Part shown: positions 34,136 through 45,789 of the stretch, in pieces
Layout: each line of letters starts with the position of its first letter
Numbering within the stretch: position 1 is the stretch's first letter
NCBI GenBank assembly: GCA_950295325.1
Contig: OX485807.1
Location: forward strand, 22,229,666-22,293,665
Length of the DNA stretch: 64,000 nucleotides
Source: Polytrichum commune
Taxonomy: Eukaryota > Streptophyta > Polytrichopsida > Polytrichales > Polytrichaceae
Direction of reading: 5' to 3'
Notes under the pieces: generated by a model
The model's input: the letters and a program-made list of their open reading frames with translations, nothing else
The model's database searches: none
What the model was told of the DNA's origin: nothing
Program-made: the position numbers and the translations under genes

Positions 34136-37100
34136 GGAAGAAGCCGTGATCCCTGGAAAGCTGGGGCTGGTGGTGGTACCACGGAGAGCCAGTTAATAAG
34201 TTATGGGTAAGGTGAGTAGACTATGATGTGTCGGAGGATAGCTTAGTCAGCAAATGTTTAATAATAAAGAGACATATTTGTCAACCCTCGTTTCCTGCTT
34301 TATTCACGGGCTCCCCCATGCCATTCAAGTGGATATATATATGCATGAGATAACTTACAAGGTCACATCTGCTACATATGTATATAATATGATGGTATTC
34401 GATGCCGTTTAGCTGCACCATAGCTGGTTCGTGCACCTCGAAACGAATATTTATTTGTTTTATGAAACATAAGGGTCGTTATCTGAGAATGTAATCTATG
34501 AAATTTCGTGAGTCCTACAAAATCACAATGTAATAAATGCATATTAATTTCAGCATAGGAGTTTTGACGCAAAAATAATAATAAAATAACTTACACATCA
34601 AGCGGATATTATGTATGGATATTCATCCAAACCCAAACATAGTAGGATTCGTAACTAACCCAAAGTCTAGCCTGGCCAATTGTATTGAACCCACAGTGCA
34701 CGTAGACTTATGAACAACCTACTATAATATTGAATGTGCTAATATAATGTTAGATAAGAATGTTGGATCTTATTGGTAGTTGTTCACAACCAGAAAACTT
34801 AACTTATACTGAGTTTTCATTGGCCTGATTCACCCACAAGGCGAGCAAGGTTGTCTTTTGCAAATGTTATGTACTTTTGAGAGATGTATAGTAACCCACT
34901 ATGATTTTTCCGTGGTTTCCATGCTGCAAATATGGAATTTGTGTCCATCCCACTTGGACTGTACTCACAATCCACCCTCCAACAAAAAATCATGATTTGT
35001 ATCTCAACATGTGTTATGACAAATTACATCTTCATTCCGATATGTTGTTGGTTGGTAGTACTTCACTTGAATCTATTGGAAATGAGGACTAGAAGTAACA
35101 AAATTTGGGTTGAGACAAAGCTTTTGCTACCCAAACTTGTTTAGCATATGTCTCATCTTGAGGACGCAAAATGAGCATATAACCTTCATGATAATACACG
35201 GAAAGACGATGGGGGATGATTACTAATAGGCCCAATGTAATGGTCGTCCTTATCGAACTCCGCACGAACCCCCCCCCCCCCCCCCAAATTGCCCAAAAGC
35301 CTAGCCTTTGAAGCAAGAACATCCACATGACTTTGTGATGTCACCACATGTAAGGTGCTAAAACCAATACTTCACCTAATAGCAACACCATAAATGTCTT
35401 CCAGTTGCCAACACTTTACTGCCTTGAATTGTTTCCCATGGAAAAGGAGTGCCCATGCCCATAGAGTGACATGTTTAGGTGCCTTTAGTGGCGGCATCTC
35501 ATACCAACCTCCATTACCTCCATATAGGGCAGGCACACATGCTCCACTCTATCTGGGTCGGTTCAAGGTGGCTTGTCAATGCCTCTTCTAGCCATTTTAT
35601 TCACAGACCCAAGGAGGTCGGCCCATAAAGCACAAAGGGGGTCAGTTATGGGCACAAAAAGGGGTTGGTTATAAGCATAAAGTGGGTTGGTACCTGCGAT
35701 GCAAGGTGACAGTATTGCAACCAAACCAGGTGAGATCATGGAAGTGGTCCTGTTACTAGTTGGCTTTGATCTAGCTTGGGCTTAGTACCCAACTATGTTA
35801 TGTCGGTTCTAGGCAATGAAGAGGGGGGTCCTCATCATATTCAAGGTCATCATACATGAAACCTAGAAATTGGTTTAAGGAAGCTAGTGGTTTTGGCTTT
35901 AAATATTCATCAAATATTCAATTGACGCCAATTTTTTTCTTTCTTTCTTTATACCTATCTTTAGCCCAAAGGCTAATATGAATTAATTGTTTTTATATCA
36001 ACCACATAGCCATATATATGTGCAATAGCTTCAAGTGTTGGTTAACGCAGTGTCTACCTTAGGTAACTCAATTGGAGTGGCCCACAATATCGTGTAAATA
36101 TGTTGTGGAGAGTTAGAAATTTTGCAAAGTGCTACAAATTCTAAGAGAAGTAGATGTTTTTCCCTCAACATCTGTGAACTCAAGTACATCTATAATATCC
36201 AAACAATCTATTTGATCTTTCTTGGTATAGAACGAAAAGTTATAGGAGCATCGTTCCAAATTATAGTAAGTGATACTAATCACCTCAAATGGTGTCGCCT
36301 TGGACCCATTGAGCTCACTTAAGGTTGACACTACTAGGATAGTAGAGCCAAGGCGACATCAATTTTGACTTCGTTTATGTTGAAAATGGCTAATATGATT
36401 ATAATCAATATAGTAATTTGATACGACACCTTCAATCAAATAGCCATCGTTTGGATCATGTTGCAATGCCCATGATCATTTTCACACTTTTTATGTGGTA
36501 ATTATATTATATTGCAAACATTCCCTCACCATGTGCCACGGGACCTACTTTCTTTTTATTATTAAATTATATCACATTAAAGATATCCTGACAACTTGTG
36601 CCGTTGGACCTGCTTTCAATTTTTGTTTTGATTTTAGTAAGGTGAACTTCAGTACAAATTGTTTAATATTTTAAAACATATTTATAGTAAGTAGTCAAAT
36701 CTACTGGTAGTTTCCAATTACCTAGGGTGCTAGCCTAGAAGAAGTGGATGGCAAGGGGGATTCAACCTGGGACCTCATGGATCCTAAACCAAGCCCTTAG
36801 GCCTCAACTTCACTCACATCACGTGTGTGCATAACTAATACATAATATAGTTATTGGATAAGGAATTACTCACCTAGTTATTGCACATATTTATTGTAAA
36901 TAATTTCTTCACATACTTACTATACATAATTATTGTGTAGTTACTACATAGAGTTACTGTATACTTTGCATATGTTTGTATGTTGCATATGATTTTTTTA
37001 AATTTATTTTGTAGATTCTTTATAGGTTCTTAGATCCATGAAATGCTTTTGAAGTTATTTCAAGCTATTTACCATGCCTAAAAGGCTCATTTCTTAAAAT

Positions 37101-37379
37101 AACTTTGGAAAACATCTTTAGGTTGCACATGAGCTTATTATTTTTTGAAAACATTTGTGGAGACTCTTTAAAGGTTTTCAAATCTATGGATATTTTTTTG
37201 GAGTTCGTTCGAGCCATTTAACTTGCAAAAACGATACATTTCTTAAAAATACTTTGCAAATTTATGCAAGTCACATACAAATTGTTTTTGTTCTGAAAAG
37301 ACAAAACATGTAGACTCTTTAGCCTTTACTAGATGTCGTTGACCGTTGAATGTAAAATGGTTAACATTCAGTGAGCATG
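34136..37379. other. Intergenic, no gene recognised
   Basis: AT-rich with a C run at about 35272-35286. A B-box-like sequence read on the minus strand (about 36758-36768) hints at a SINE remnant. Nothing with coding character. Confidence 0.4.
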
Positions 37380-37482
37380 TAGTCCAGTCTCTTTGAAACA
37401 CTTCTCTTGTTGGGTGTCTACTCTTGATGAATCTTCACCTCACGATGCACCATTCAAATAATATAGACATCCGATAACAAGA
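37380..37482 (+). repeat. Dispersed repeat family D, short fragment
   Basis: Diverged match to the conserved core of family D (CTCTTTGAAACACTTCTC, GGTGTCTACTCTTGATG, ACCATTCAAAT). It directly precedes the hAT MITE at 37495. Confidence 0.45.
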
Positions 37483-37494
37483 GAAGAACCAAAA

Positions 37495-37722
37495 CTATGA
37501 TCGGGGAGACCCGATCAGTTAGTTACAGGTGAACCGGTTGAGTTTGAGAAATAACCGGTTGAAGTTCAAGACTGCAGGAAAATTACCGATCATTTTAGGA
37601 AGAATTCATACAATATACCCCAAATCAATGAAGGAAAACCGAAGGATATCAACATGTAACCGGTTGGACTTGCAAATACTAGAATCTCAACCGATTATGC
37701 CCAAAAATCTCCCCCATCAATG
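37495..37722 (+). mobile_element. hAT MITE, 228 bp
   Basis: The exact 8-bp repeat AACCAAAA flanks it (37487-37494 and 37723-37730). Ends are CTATGATCGGGGAGA and ...TCTCCCCCATCAATG, inverted to each other. The body matches the other copies (AACCGGTTGAAGTTCAAGAC, ATTACCGATCATTTTAG, CAACATGTAACCGGTTGGAC). A 64-aa frame inside is shared in part by other copies, but it has no known domain and is most likely chance conservation. Confidence 0.9.
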
Positions 37723-37730
37723 AACCAAAA

Positions 37731-38130
37731 TAAGGCCACTTGCCTTATAGGGTAGGTGGTAGGGCATGCATCTCGGAGGCTAACTAATTAAAAATATCAG
37801 CAAAGCGGCCTGGCTCACGCTGCCTGTGAGGAGGCTCCATAGCTAAAGTGTCCTGCAAAAAATCCGGATGTGGACACATGAGCTACTACTAAGTTAAGCT
37901 GAATGAATCAAGCGTGCGTAGGCTTCGACAATTCCACGTTCCAATGTCGATATTATGGTGGATTACTTTACAAAAGCAGATTCCCAGTATATTTCTCTGT
38001 GTCTTTACAAAGCTCCAAACATCCACCTATATATTCATCAAGGGTCAGATTTAAGCACCTTTGTCATGTTTGGGATTTAGAGTAAATAGTCAAATCCCAA
38101 AAATATTGAACACTCTGTTTCACTGTCTCT
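37731..38130. other. Intergenic, no gene recognised
   Basis: A short tRNA-like phrase (GGTGGTAGGGCATGCATCTC, 37746-37765) recalls an A box, but no partner B box was found. No other feature. Confidence 0.4.
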
Positions 38131-38254
38131 GTTGGTCCCTCAAGCGTAGTGTAGTGTGAAGCGAACTTGGACCAGCTTCACCTTTTCCACTGGTCAATAA
38201 GAGTGCTTGAAGTGTAATGGTTACATGCTCTCAATCGCGTGTGTGAAGTGGCCC
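38131..38254. mobile_element. Fragment of the GGGCCACTTCACAC PIF/Harbinger-like MITE
   Basis: Matches the right part of the element at 51421-51923, from GTTGGTCCCTCAAGCGTAGT to the end ...GTGTGTGAAGTGGCCC, followed by TTA. The left part is absent. Confidence 0.65.
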
Positions 38255-39600
38255 TTAGTCTTTGATTGTATTTAGTGTTGTTACCACCCTACCCTGCTCA
38301 ATATTAATTTTCATTTTTTTGACAATTAGTGTTAGAAGATATGTTGGAATTCTCCTTTTATCATTGATATATATATATATTTTTCCATATCCTTACTAAC
38401 ACTAATTTAATTCAAACATGTAACTTCCACATATTACCATAGTTGGTGTTTAGTGTCTGAGTTTACATTTGATGTTACTTACTTTCATAGGGTTATTGAT
38501 GTTTATTGTATGCGTTCGTATTTAGTAAATCAAACACTAAATATCCTATTCAGTTTAGGTGCAGTCAGCAAGGGGCCACTTGGCACAGATCTGTGTCATT
38601 CATGTAAGTTGAAGGTCAGAACATTTCAAATCTCCTGAAGTTTGTATGTAGGTTTTCTTTTTAGCAGGTTTTTATTATCAAAGATTCATAATTGACGTCC
38701 GATTAACATGGAGTCTTGTTGCCATTTTTGGATTTAAACATCTAAAAGCAGTAATTTGGATATTTTGTGTCACTTTCATGTTCACACCAAAAAGCTCTAG
38801 TCATCTGTGGATGCACCCTAACACAAGCTACATTTTGTGGGCTAAATCTTCATGGGGTTTACTCGAACTCATCCATTGGGAAGATGAAACTGCAACAAAT
38901 TATTCTTTAGATTTTAGATTTTTTTTTAAAAGACGGTTTGACCTTGAATATGACATCAAAGATTGCAAATTAGTCTAGTAGGGGTGAATGGACTACCTTC
39001 ATCATATGCAACCTCTTTATCCATGATAGATGAGTTTGTGTAGACACTGGTCAGGAAGCTGCAACAGTCATTGATTTGAATTTATCACATACGAGTGTAC
39101 CTCTCATCAATTCAACATCAAATCCCTCAAAATAATTTAGAATGTGGAATAGTGTATAGTCTACCCTCTATATTTGTTACCTCTATAAGTGTTATAAATT
39201 CATATGTGTTAACATTTTTTCCACTCCTACTTGGGGTGACTACAAAGATGTTAAGTAGTATCTGAATGTCTACTCGCCTCTTAGTATGTTTGCCCTCTTT
39301 ATTTGTAAACTTATTATGATACTATATAATACCTTACAATGTAAAATATGATCATATAGGACTTCAAGTACACCCGATTAGAAATGATGAAGTTCTGGAT
39401 ATTGATTGCAAGTGCCTCTCAAAGTCTCATCAACTCAGTTTGCTCTAGTTGCTTGAACCACAGTCTACCAAGGCTTGAATTCTTGAGAATGTTGCTTCTG
39501 ACTTTCAAATTTGTAGGTCTTAGGGTTGCTATTTCGAATGCCACACTAAATCATATGTTCAATGTAGTTGGATGTATTTATCCCTCGCCAATAGACTTAT
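38255..39600. other. Intergenic, no gene recognised
   Basis: Begins with sequence loosely like the CACTAAATA family (GTATTTAGTGTTGTTACC near 38268; AAATCAAACACTAAATATCC near 38526), perhaps an eroded copy. TA-rich run near 38367-38380. No genes. Confidence 0.4.
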
Positions 39601-39610
39601 CCTTTCATAA

Positions 39611-39710
39611 ACTAGAGTTTTGGATGCTTTGCATACAAAACTTTCCATGTTTGATAAGATTTTTGTGCATGCTTGGAGTTGGTGTGGAGGTTTGAAGGAA
39701 GAACTTTCTA

Positions 39711-39750
<40 letters not shown>

Positions 39751-39930
39751 TTCATTGAAGGCCAAACTCAATTTTAGCATCTCTTGGCACACCAAAATGA
39801 ATTTGGCCCACAATAAGCCGATATAGAAAGTTCGTTGCTCAAACCTCCACAACAACTACATGCACCAAAAACCTACTCAGCATAAAATTGTGCATTGTTT
39901 GCAAAAGAAGCAACTCTCAACCAAAACTCC
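39611..39930. repeat. Large inverted repeat with a TA-run spacer
   Basis: Arms of about 100 bp (39611-39710 and 39824-39930) pair in reverse, meeting at GAACTTTCTA and TAGAAAGTTC. Both contain GGTGTGGAGGTTTGA or its complement. The spacer starts with about 15 TA units (39713-39747). A single arm also occurs at 55600-55717 in an intron, so this is a dispersed foldback-type element. Confidence 0.7.
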
Positions 39931-39985
39931 GTTTGAATTTAAGAATAACCTTAATGTCAATAACATATCGTCCTCTGGAATGGTG

Positions 39986-40369
39986 CACTAAATATGATTA
40001 ATTAGTGTCACCAATTCTACTTGTCTTGCTCAATACTAATTGTAAACCACGGTATAGTGTCACCAACACTAAATGTCGACTCCAAATTATTTGTCAGTCC
40101 TTGTAAATCTTTTGGGGGAGTATAGCTTTACAGTGTTGCGATTACTGTCACTTACGAAGCGATTTTTTTTCATTCGAATTTCAATCATCCATGACAATAT
40201 CTCATCACAAGTTGCTGACAAGAGGAGGTTAGGGTTTTTAGCCAATGCTTGAACTCATCCATCATCCATGACGATGTTTGTTCACTTCTTCATAAGAAGT
40301 GGCATCTGAAAAGTTACCATGGTGACATTAAGTACCATATCACACTTGAAATCTCCTGTTTATTTAGTG
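39986..40369. mobile_element. TIR element, CACTAAATA family
   Basis: Begins CACTAAATATGATTAATTAG and ends ...CTGTTTATTTAGTG. It aligns with the copy at 5541-5933 throughout (GTCACCAATTCTA, CATCACAAGTTGCTGACAAG, AGTTACCATGGTGACATTA). Non-coding, 384 bp. Confidence 0.7.
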
Positions 40370-40429
40370 TACTCGACTGACTGCCCAAAAAACGAATGTC
40401 AGTATAGCAGCTGTTATTCTAGATAACAC

Positions 40430-41307
40430 GAGACTGGAGTAAAAAATAATGTGGGTGCCGCCAACAGCCTCTTTGACTACGTACACGATCCATCCATTCG
40501 AGCCTCAAATGAAACTGGCTGCCAACATGAGACCTCTGGCATCATATATAGGTCTTTCCCGTGAATCGTGTCAGACTGTCGTTTCTCTGACCAAATCCGT
40601 GACCCAAAGGAACTTGGCCTTCATGAGCCTTTCCCGTGAATGAATGAGGTCAGACTGTCTTCCTCTGCGCCAATCCAATCCGTGACCCAAACGAATGAAC
40701 GCGGCCTCACGAGTCGTCTTCCCGTTCTCGTGAATTAGGTCAGTCAGTGGTTCCATTCCCTTTCTCTAGCTGCGCACAACCGTGAATGAAAGGAACTTGA
40801 CGTTTTGAAGATTCAAGCATGCATGTACGGTACCCAACTTCCAGATCATCGCTGTTGCTGTTGCTTCTTCTGTCGTCACTGATCGGGAGTCAGAACATGT
40901 CACTCCAGGCTCGTGATCGGCTCCCAGAACCAGCTGGTGGATAGGTATAAATCACCCGAAACCAATTAAATACTTAGAGACAGGGAGAGAGAGAGAGAGA
41001 GACACACACACACACACCCACCCCGGCCGGCCGGGATGGATCAAGAATGACACACGAGTCTCTTTCTGTTGCGCTGTGGTGCTGAGGCCACACCACGTAG
41101 TTTCAGCGCATTAGTTCAAGTGCACCTCACCACAGCAGTCACGGATGTTGCAAGAGTACGGCAAAGCGAGCGAGATGGAGAGAGGCATGCTCAGGAACCA
41201 GGAAGATGGAGAGAGATCTGACACACTGCTGCCGGAGTCTACACGCAACAAAGAGTGTCCATAACAATCTCGTTCTCTCTCTCTCGCTGTCTCTGCAACC
41301 CGCTTCG
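40430..41307. other. Unassigned, more G+C-rich block with tandem repeats
   Basis: Units of about 85 bp repeat from about 40552 to 40760 (CTTTCCCGTGAAT, GTCAGACTGTC, CCAATCCGTGACCCAAA). GA and CA runs follow at 40985-41018. The composition recalls a promoter or leader, but no coding region follows before the transposons at 41316. Open frames here have no recognised domain. Confidence 0.4.
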
Positions 41308-41315
41308 TGTGAGAT

Positions 41316-41543
41316 CTATGATCGGGGAGAACCGGCATTTAGTTACAAATGAACCGGTCGAGTTTGAGGAATATCCGGTTGAAGTTCCAAATTGCAGGAA
41401 AATTACCGATCAGTTTAGAGGAATTTATAGAATAATATACCCCAAATTAATAAAGGAAAGCCAGAGGATGTCAACATGTAACCGGTTGGACTGCAAACAC
41501 TAGGATCTCAACCGATTAAGCCCAAAAATCTCCCTGGTCACTG
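41316..41543 (+). mobile_element. hAT MITE, 228 bp (first of a pair)
   Basis: The exact 8-bp repeat TGTGAGAT flanks it (41308-41315 and 41544-41551). Ends are CTATGATCGGGGAGA and ...TCTCCCTGGTCACTG. It matches the neighbouring copy at 41557 over its whole length. Confidence 0.92.
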
Positions 41544-41556
41544 TGTGAGATATGAA

Positions 41557-41782
41557 CAATGATCGGAGAGAACCGGCAGTTAGTTACAGATGAACTGGTC
41601 GAGTTTGAGGAAAAACCGGTCGAAGTTCAAGACTACAGGAAAATTACCGATCATTTTAGAGGAATTTATAGAATATACCCCAATTTAATGAAGGAAATCC
41701 GGAGGATGTCAACATGTAACCAGTTGGACTTGCAAACACTAGGATCTCAACCGATTATGCCCGAAAAACTCCCCAATCACTG
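41557..41782 (+). mobile_element. hAT MITE, 226 bp (second of a pair)
   Basis: The exact 8-bp repeat GATATGAA flanks it (41549-41556 and 41783-41790). Ends are CAATGATCGGAGAGA and ...CTCCCCAATCACTG. Its left target repeat overlaps the right target repeat of the first copy by three bases, so one copy landed right beside the other, in the same orientation. Confidence 0.92.
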
Positions 41783-41821
41783 GATATGAAACCATGCAGA
41801 GTTAGTGCAAGATGACTATTA

Positions 41822-42343
41822 TGCTAAAGAGTGTATTTAGTGTCACCAATTCATAACATCATTCCGTGTTCTGTGGGACTGACAGTATTCCACAAAACAT
41901 TTTCCACATCGAGTTTGAATGTGGGGAATGTTCCGTGGAATACTGCCAATCCCTCCGATCATTGTTACGGATCTGTTATAATAATGTTATGTTTCACGTG
42001 GCTTGCTAAATACTGATTGTGAACTGCTCCTCATGTAGTGTCACCAACATTAAATGTAAACCTAGTAGTATTATATGTCATTCCTTGTAAAAGGATATCT
42101 AGGCATTATAGAGTTACAATGTTGCAAGTCCAGTCACTCACTGAGTGATTTTTCGTCCAAATTTTATGAACCCCTGACAGAAATTCAATGCAGATATGTT
42201 TGAATGCCGAATATACCAAAATTGGATGAACGGAAAGTAAGTTGGGATGACAAGACTTGTAGAACTTATTCATAAATGGTGACACTAGAAACCTTACCAT
42301 AGTGACATGAAATACCATGTGACACTAAATCTAAAATTTAGTG
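41822..42343. mobile_element. TIR element, CACTAAATA family, interrupted by a foldback
   Basis: Left end GCTAAAGAGTGTATTTAGTG and right end ...CTAAAATTTAGTG fit the family ends. The body aligns with the copy at 39986 (GTCACCAA, TGTCATTCCTTGTAAA, CACTGAGTGATTTTTCGTCC). The foldback at 41852-41991 sits just after CACCAATT. Confidence 0.6.
41852..41991. repeat. Foldback element, 140 bp
   Basis: Begins CATAACATCATT and ends AATAATGTTATG. The arms pair around the centre near 41918 (GGACTGACAGTATTCCACAA against GGAATACTGCCAATCC). Same family as 6159-6305; its insertion splits the host TIR element. Confidence 0.7.
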
Positions 42344-42379
42344 TAGCAACATCCATATCATGTATGTAGCGATTCTCCT

Positions 42380-42930
42380 CGTAAATTTTGGAGCTCGTAT
42401 ATAAATATCTTATTTGTTATCAAAGTAAAGATTCTCATGTTCATTAGATGGTCATATAGATATCATTTATTGTGTTCACTGTTGAGTTTAAAGTGGTTAA
42501 TAACATATTTCGACTCCATGGTTCAATGGTTTCTTTTACACATATGTATTTTTGGTGTCTATTCTTAGGTCCGACCTCACTACACACCACTCAAATGTAG
42601 GTGTCCACATTTTAAAGGTGTTAGATTAAACAAGGTCCACTGGGCTCCCATTTACACCAATCACGTAGACAATATTTTTCTTTTCTTTCTTAATATGTTG
42701 GATTAACACAAGTCCACCTTAAACCGATTCTCTCAATCATTGTCGTTTAAAGATTTTAAGCCAATGCATCAAGGTCATCTCCTCCATAAAGTCCCACATA
42801 AAGTCTATGTAAGGCATCTAGGCATAATTCAATTATTTTACTTAAATTAGACACCTATATTTGATTGGTGTGTGCCATGTGGTTAAGTGAGGATCAAAGA
42901 CCAACCATCATAAAGACGCATGTTGAAAAG
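42380..42930. repeat. Dispersed repeat family D, a plus copy and a reversed core
   Basis: 42380-42620 follows the family order (GGAGCTCGTATATAAATATC, TTTTTGGTGTCTATTCTTAG, CACACCACTCAAATGTAGGT). 42843-42930 carries the core reversed (AGACACCTATATTTGATTGG, then TGTGTGCCATG). Confidence 0.5.
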
Positions 42931-44091
42931 TGATTGCACTAAGTCTTCAAAGAACATTAACTACTCCATCGAGAACACAATTGGGAGGACCTATGTGTTC
43001 AGTTAAGGAATCATCAAACATGCGCTTCGAATAACCACAATGTAATCATGAATCTATGTAGAAGCATCCCAAAGCAAAAATTAAAGACCCAAGAGGATTA
43101 TGAAGAAACGAGAGGAGCATCATCAAATTGAGGAAACTGAAGACTGAGGAGAGAGACAAAGTTCCCATAGCCCTGGACTTGGGAACAACCAAAGGAAAGA
43201 CCGAAGATAGGGGATGAAGGCATTAGGATGAAGAAAGGAGTTAGAACTCCTTAGGATAAATGAAACTTGTTAGACGAATATTCAACAAAGAAGGACTAAA
43301 GGTGCCAAGGGGTAGTTTTGTAATATTTATAAAGAATCTTTTGAATGGCTAAATAGAGAATTGGTATTATGATTTCGGTTTATTTCTCGGGGGGTTCACT
43401 GGCAAAAATTGTAGAACAACGTGCAATAAAAAATAGGGTCTCATATATTCATTGTAGATAAATTTTGTTAAAAACTTACATATAATATAGGGCGTTTTAA
43501 AATAGTGAAAAAGGATTACATGTAAAATACCATCACACCTTTATTTTGAAAAATACGATACCTTATAATCTTTTTTGCAAGGTAAATAGCCCCCCAATAA
43601 ATAGGTCCCAAACGCACGTGTGTGCAAAATATAAGAGGGAGTGAACCCCTGAGGTTTGTTTATAGATGCAATGTTAAAATTAGGTGAATTAAATATTTTA
43701 AACATGCTTAAACATCTTAGATGTCAGATACTAATTAAGAAGGCCAAGTTGGAGGCCTTAATCCACTTCATGTCACGAGTACTCCTACATGGCGTCTTAG
43801 GTTTGTAACATTAGCATTGGCACCCACAGTCTACTAGCTTTATTGGCACCGTGGTGCATAGAGTTGAAATTAACGAATGTGGTGGACACTCACGCTCATC
43901 AATTCAAGTTAATGAGTAGGAGGGGACCACATTCTAATTTGCCAAGGACTCAAGGTTGTTGATTTAAGGATTTACACGGGAAATTGACTCAAGTCGCGGT
44001 GAAGTAAAATCATTCAAATAATTAAGAAATAACAAGTTTGGAGTCAAAGAGAACTACAAGTATTTCATAACATTGTGGACAAAGGGCTAAG
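42931..44091. other. Intergenic, no gene recognised
   Basis: Short frames only. 43430-43640 shares phrases with the TIR insert at 44615-44884 (ATATAGGG-, TTTTGAAAAATACGATACC) and could be a related remnant. Confidence 0.4.
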
Positions 44092-44614
44092 GTAAGTATG
44101 AGCCCAAAATGGTTGCTCATATTTGTTTTATGCTTAGAATTTAGTTGAAGTTGCATTTGACGTCATTATTGAAGCATCAAAAAGTATAAAAAAGAGTGAG
44201 GTTGGGTGTGGAATTATGTTTTAGGCCTTAGGCTTAGGCAGGATGGTTAATTAGAGGATTAGCGGCATTAGGGGGTTAGTTGAATTAAGATTGAGTGTGG
44301 GTGTGTTAGGTTGAGTGAAGGGGTTTCCGGGTTTTGGTGTTCTAATTAGAGCCTTCATGTGTTGGTTTAGGGGTCTAGGGGGGTTAATGGATAAGATTCG
44401 GCTTTTAGGTTTGATTTGGGTTCGGAGGCAAGGGAACTGGTTTGGGAAAAAAGGTAGAAAGGATCAGAGAGGAGGCGGCGCCGAACACAGCCCGAAGGGG
44501 GGCGTTCCCAAGTGCGGCCGCTGGTTTTTTAACTATGAGCTTGCAGGTTTGAAGTTTGAGCTCGAATGTAGCTGGGTTCTTGGGGGGGGGGTTAGTCATT
44601 GGTTGGAGTAGCAA

Positions 44615-44884
44615 TATACGTGCGAACAAATGATAGGGTATTTTAAAAACATGGGGGCTAAAAATTATAAATGGACTTAAGAGTAATATAGGGTATCAAA
44701 AATGGCACTGGACATCTTTAAAGTACTATAGGGTATGGAATAATAGGTAATTTGGAATTATAAGTAATTCAAGCCATTTTTCTATTAACCCAAAGTAGAA
44801 ATTTATATAATGATAGCATGTGAAAAAAAGAAGAGAATTGAAAGTAATACCCCCCTATAAAATAGTGGTTGTTCGCACCTATAT
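44615..44884. mobile_element. TIR element nested in the solo LTR
   Basis: Inverted ends ATATACGTGCGAACAA (left) and TTGTTCGCACCTATAT (right). The inside repeats (A/T)TATAGGGTAT three times. No target duplication was resolved, so the family is open; no coding capacity. Confidence 0.55.
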
Positions 44885-44916
44885 CCTTAACTTTTTAACA
44901 CACTGCCCCCCCCGAG

Positions 44917-45132
44917 GCTGGGTTGAGGCCTGAATTCCCTTGCGGCTGCTGGGTTTGAACTATGAGCTCGAAGGTTTGAAGTCTGAGCTCGAATGTAGCT
45001 GGGTTGAGGCCTGAATTCCCTTACGGTTGCTGGGTTTGAAGTCTGAGCTCGAATGTAGGCTGGGTTGAGGCCTAAATTCCCTTGCGGTTGCTGGGTTTGA
45101 AGTCTGAGCTCGAATGCAGGCTAGGTTGAGGT
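44917..45132 (+). repeat. Tandem repeat within the LTR, unit about 60 bp
   Basis: About three and a half units beginning GCTGGGTTGAGGCCTGAATT and continuing GGTTGCTGGGTTTGAAGTCT then GAGCTCGAATGTAG. The corresponding part of the LTR at 17384 also holds a tandem block with the GCTGGGTTGA core. Confidence 0.8.
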
Positions 45133-45789
45133 TTGGCGGTTCCTATGCTGGGTTGTTTATGGGAAGGGGCCGGGGTTACTAAGGTCACCTTATATGGTGG
45201 GCTACCTAATTAGGAAAGGGGGAAAAGATTAAACTAGGAATTTGACTCGTTAGTGAATTAGGGGGTGGTCCCTAAAGTGCAAGAGGGTGGCATAAGGGAA
45301 TAAGCTTTTGGTAGGGATTTGAGTGTTGGGTTGTGAATTAGTGTAGGAAGAAGGGAATAAATAGAAAAGAGCATTTTTTAATGCTTGTACTCGTATTATG
45401 GAATAAATTGGTGTGCAAGAGTTGATGGGAAATGTAATGGATTTTTACGAAGTTGGGAAGAGGGAGTTATGTGAACATGAATGTGATCCCCATGCCCTCA
45501 CCCGGACTAGGACGCATAAGGGTGGGTGGTTTGGCCTCACAGTAAGCCACTTACCAAAGGGCATCTCTCGAGGGAATGTTGGATGTCTTAAGACTAATCG
45601 ACAACATGTACTTAGACAACGACATGGAAGATCTAATCAACACGAGTGGAAGCCATCATTTAAAAAGAGGCTCAAAAGGTTGGAGGTGATTCTTGCGAGG
45701 TATTAAAGACTACCACTATTGTTTTGTTGCTTCCACAATTGGAAGAGGTTTGTCATTTACATTCTTCCTTTTGCACATTATGTTTGAGG

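Larger units (their letters stand above)
44097..45541 (+). mobile_element. Solo LTR, TGTGAGCCC family, 1.45 kb, with a nested insert
   Basis: The exact 5-bp repeat GTAAG flanks it (44092-44096 and 45542-45546). It begins TATGAGCCCAAAATGG and ends ...GGTTTGGCCTCACA. It aligns with the reversed LTR at 17384-18917 at both ends. A smaller TIR-like element (about 44615-44884) lies within it. No internal coding part or partner LTR is present. A fossil; the intact target site suggests moderate youth, but no age can be calculated from one LTR. Confidence 0.85.

Noticed and set aside
36720-36800. Second SINE candidate (reverse B-box-like GGATTCAACCT)
   Set aside because: Only eight of eleven B-box bases match, with no clear tail or target repeat.
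41559-41789. Similar 64-83-aa frames in several MITE copies
   Set aside because: The similarity follows from the DNA being copies of one non-coding MITE; the frames differ in length, and part lies beyond the element.
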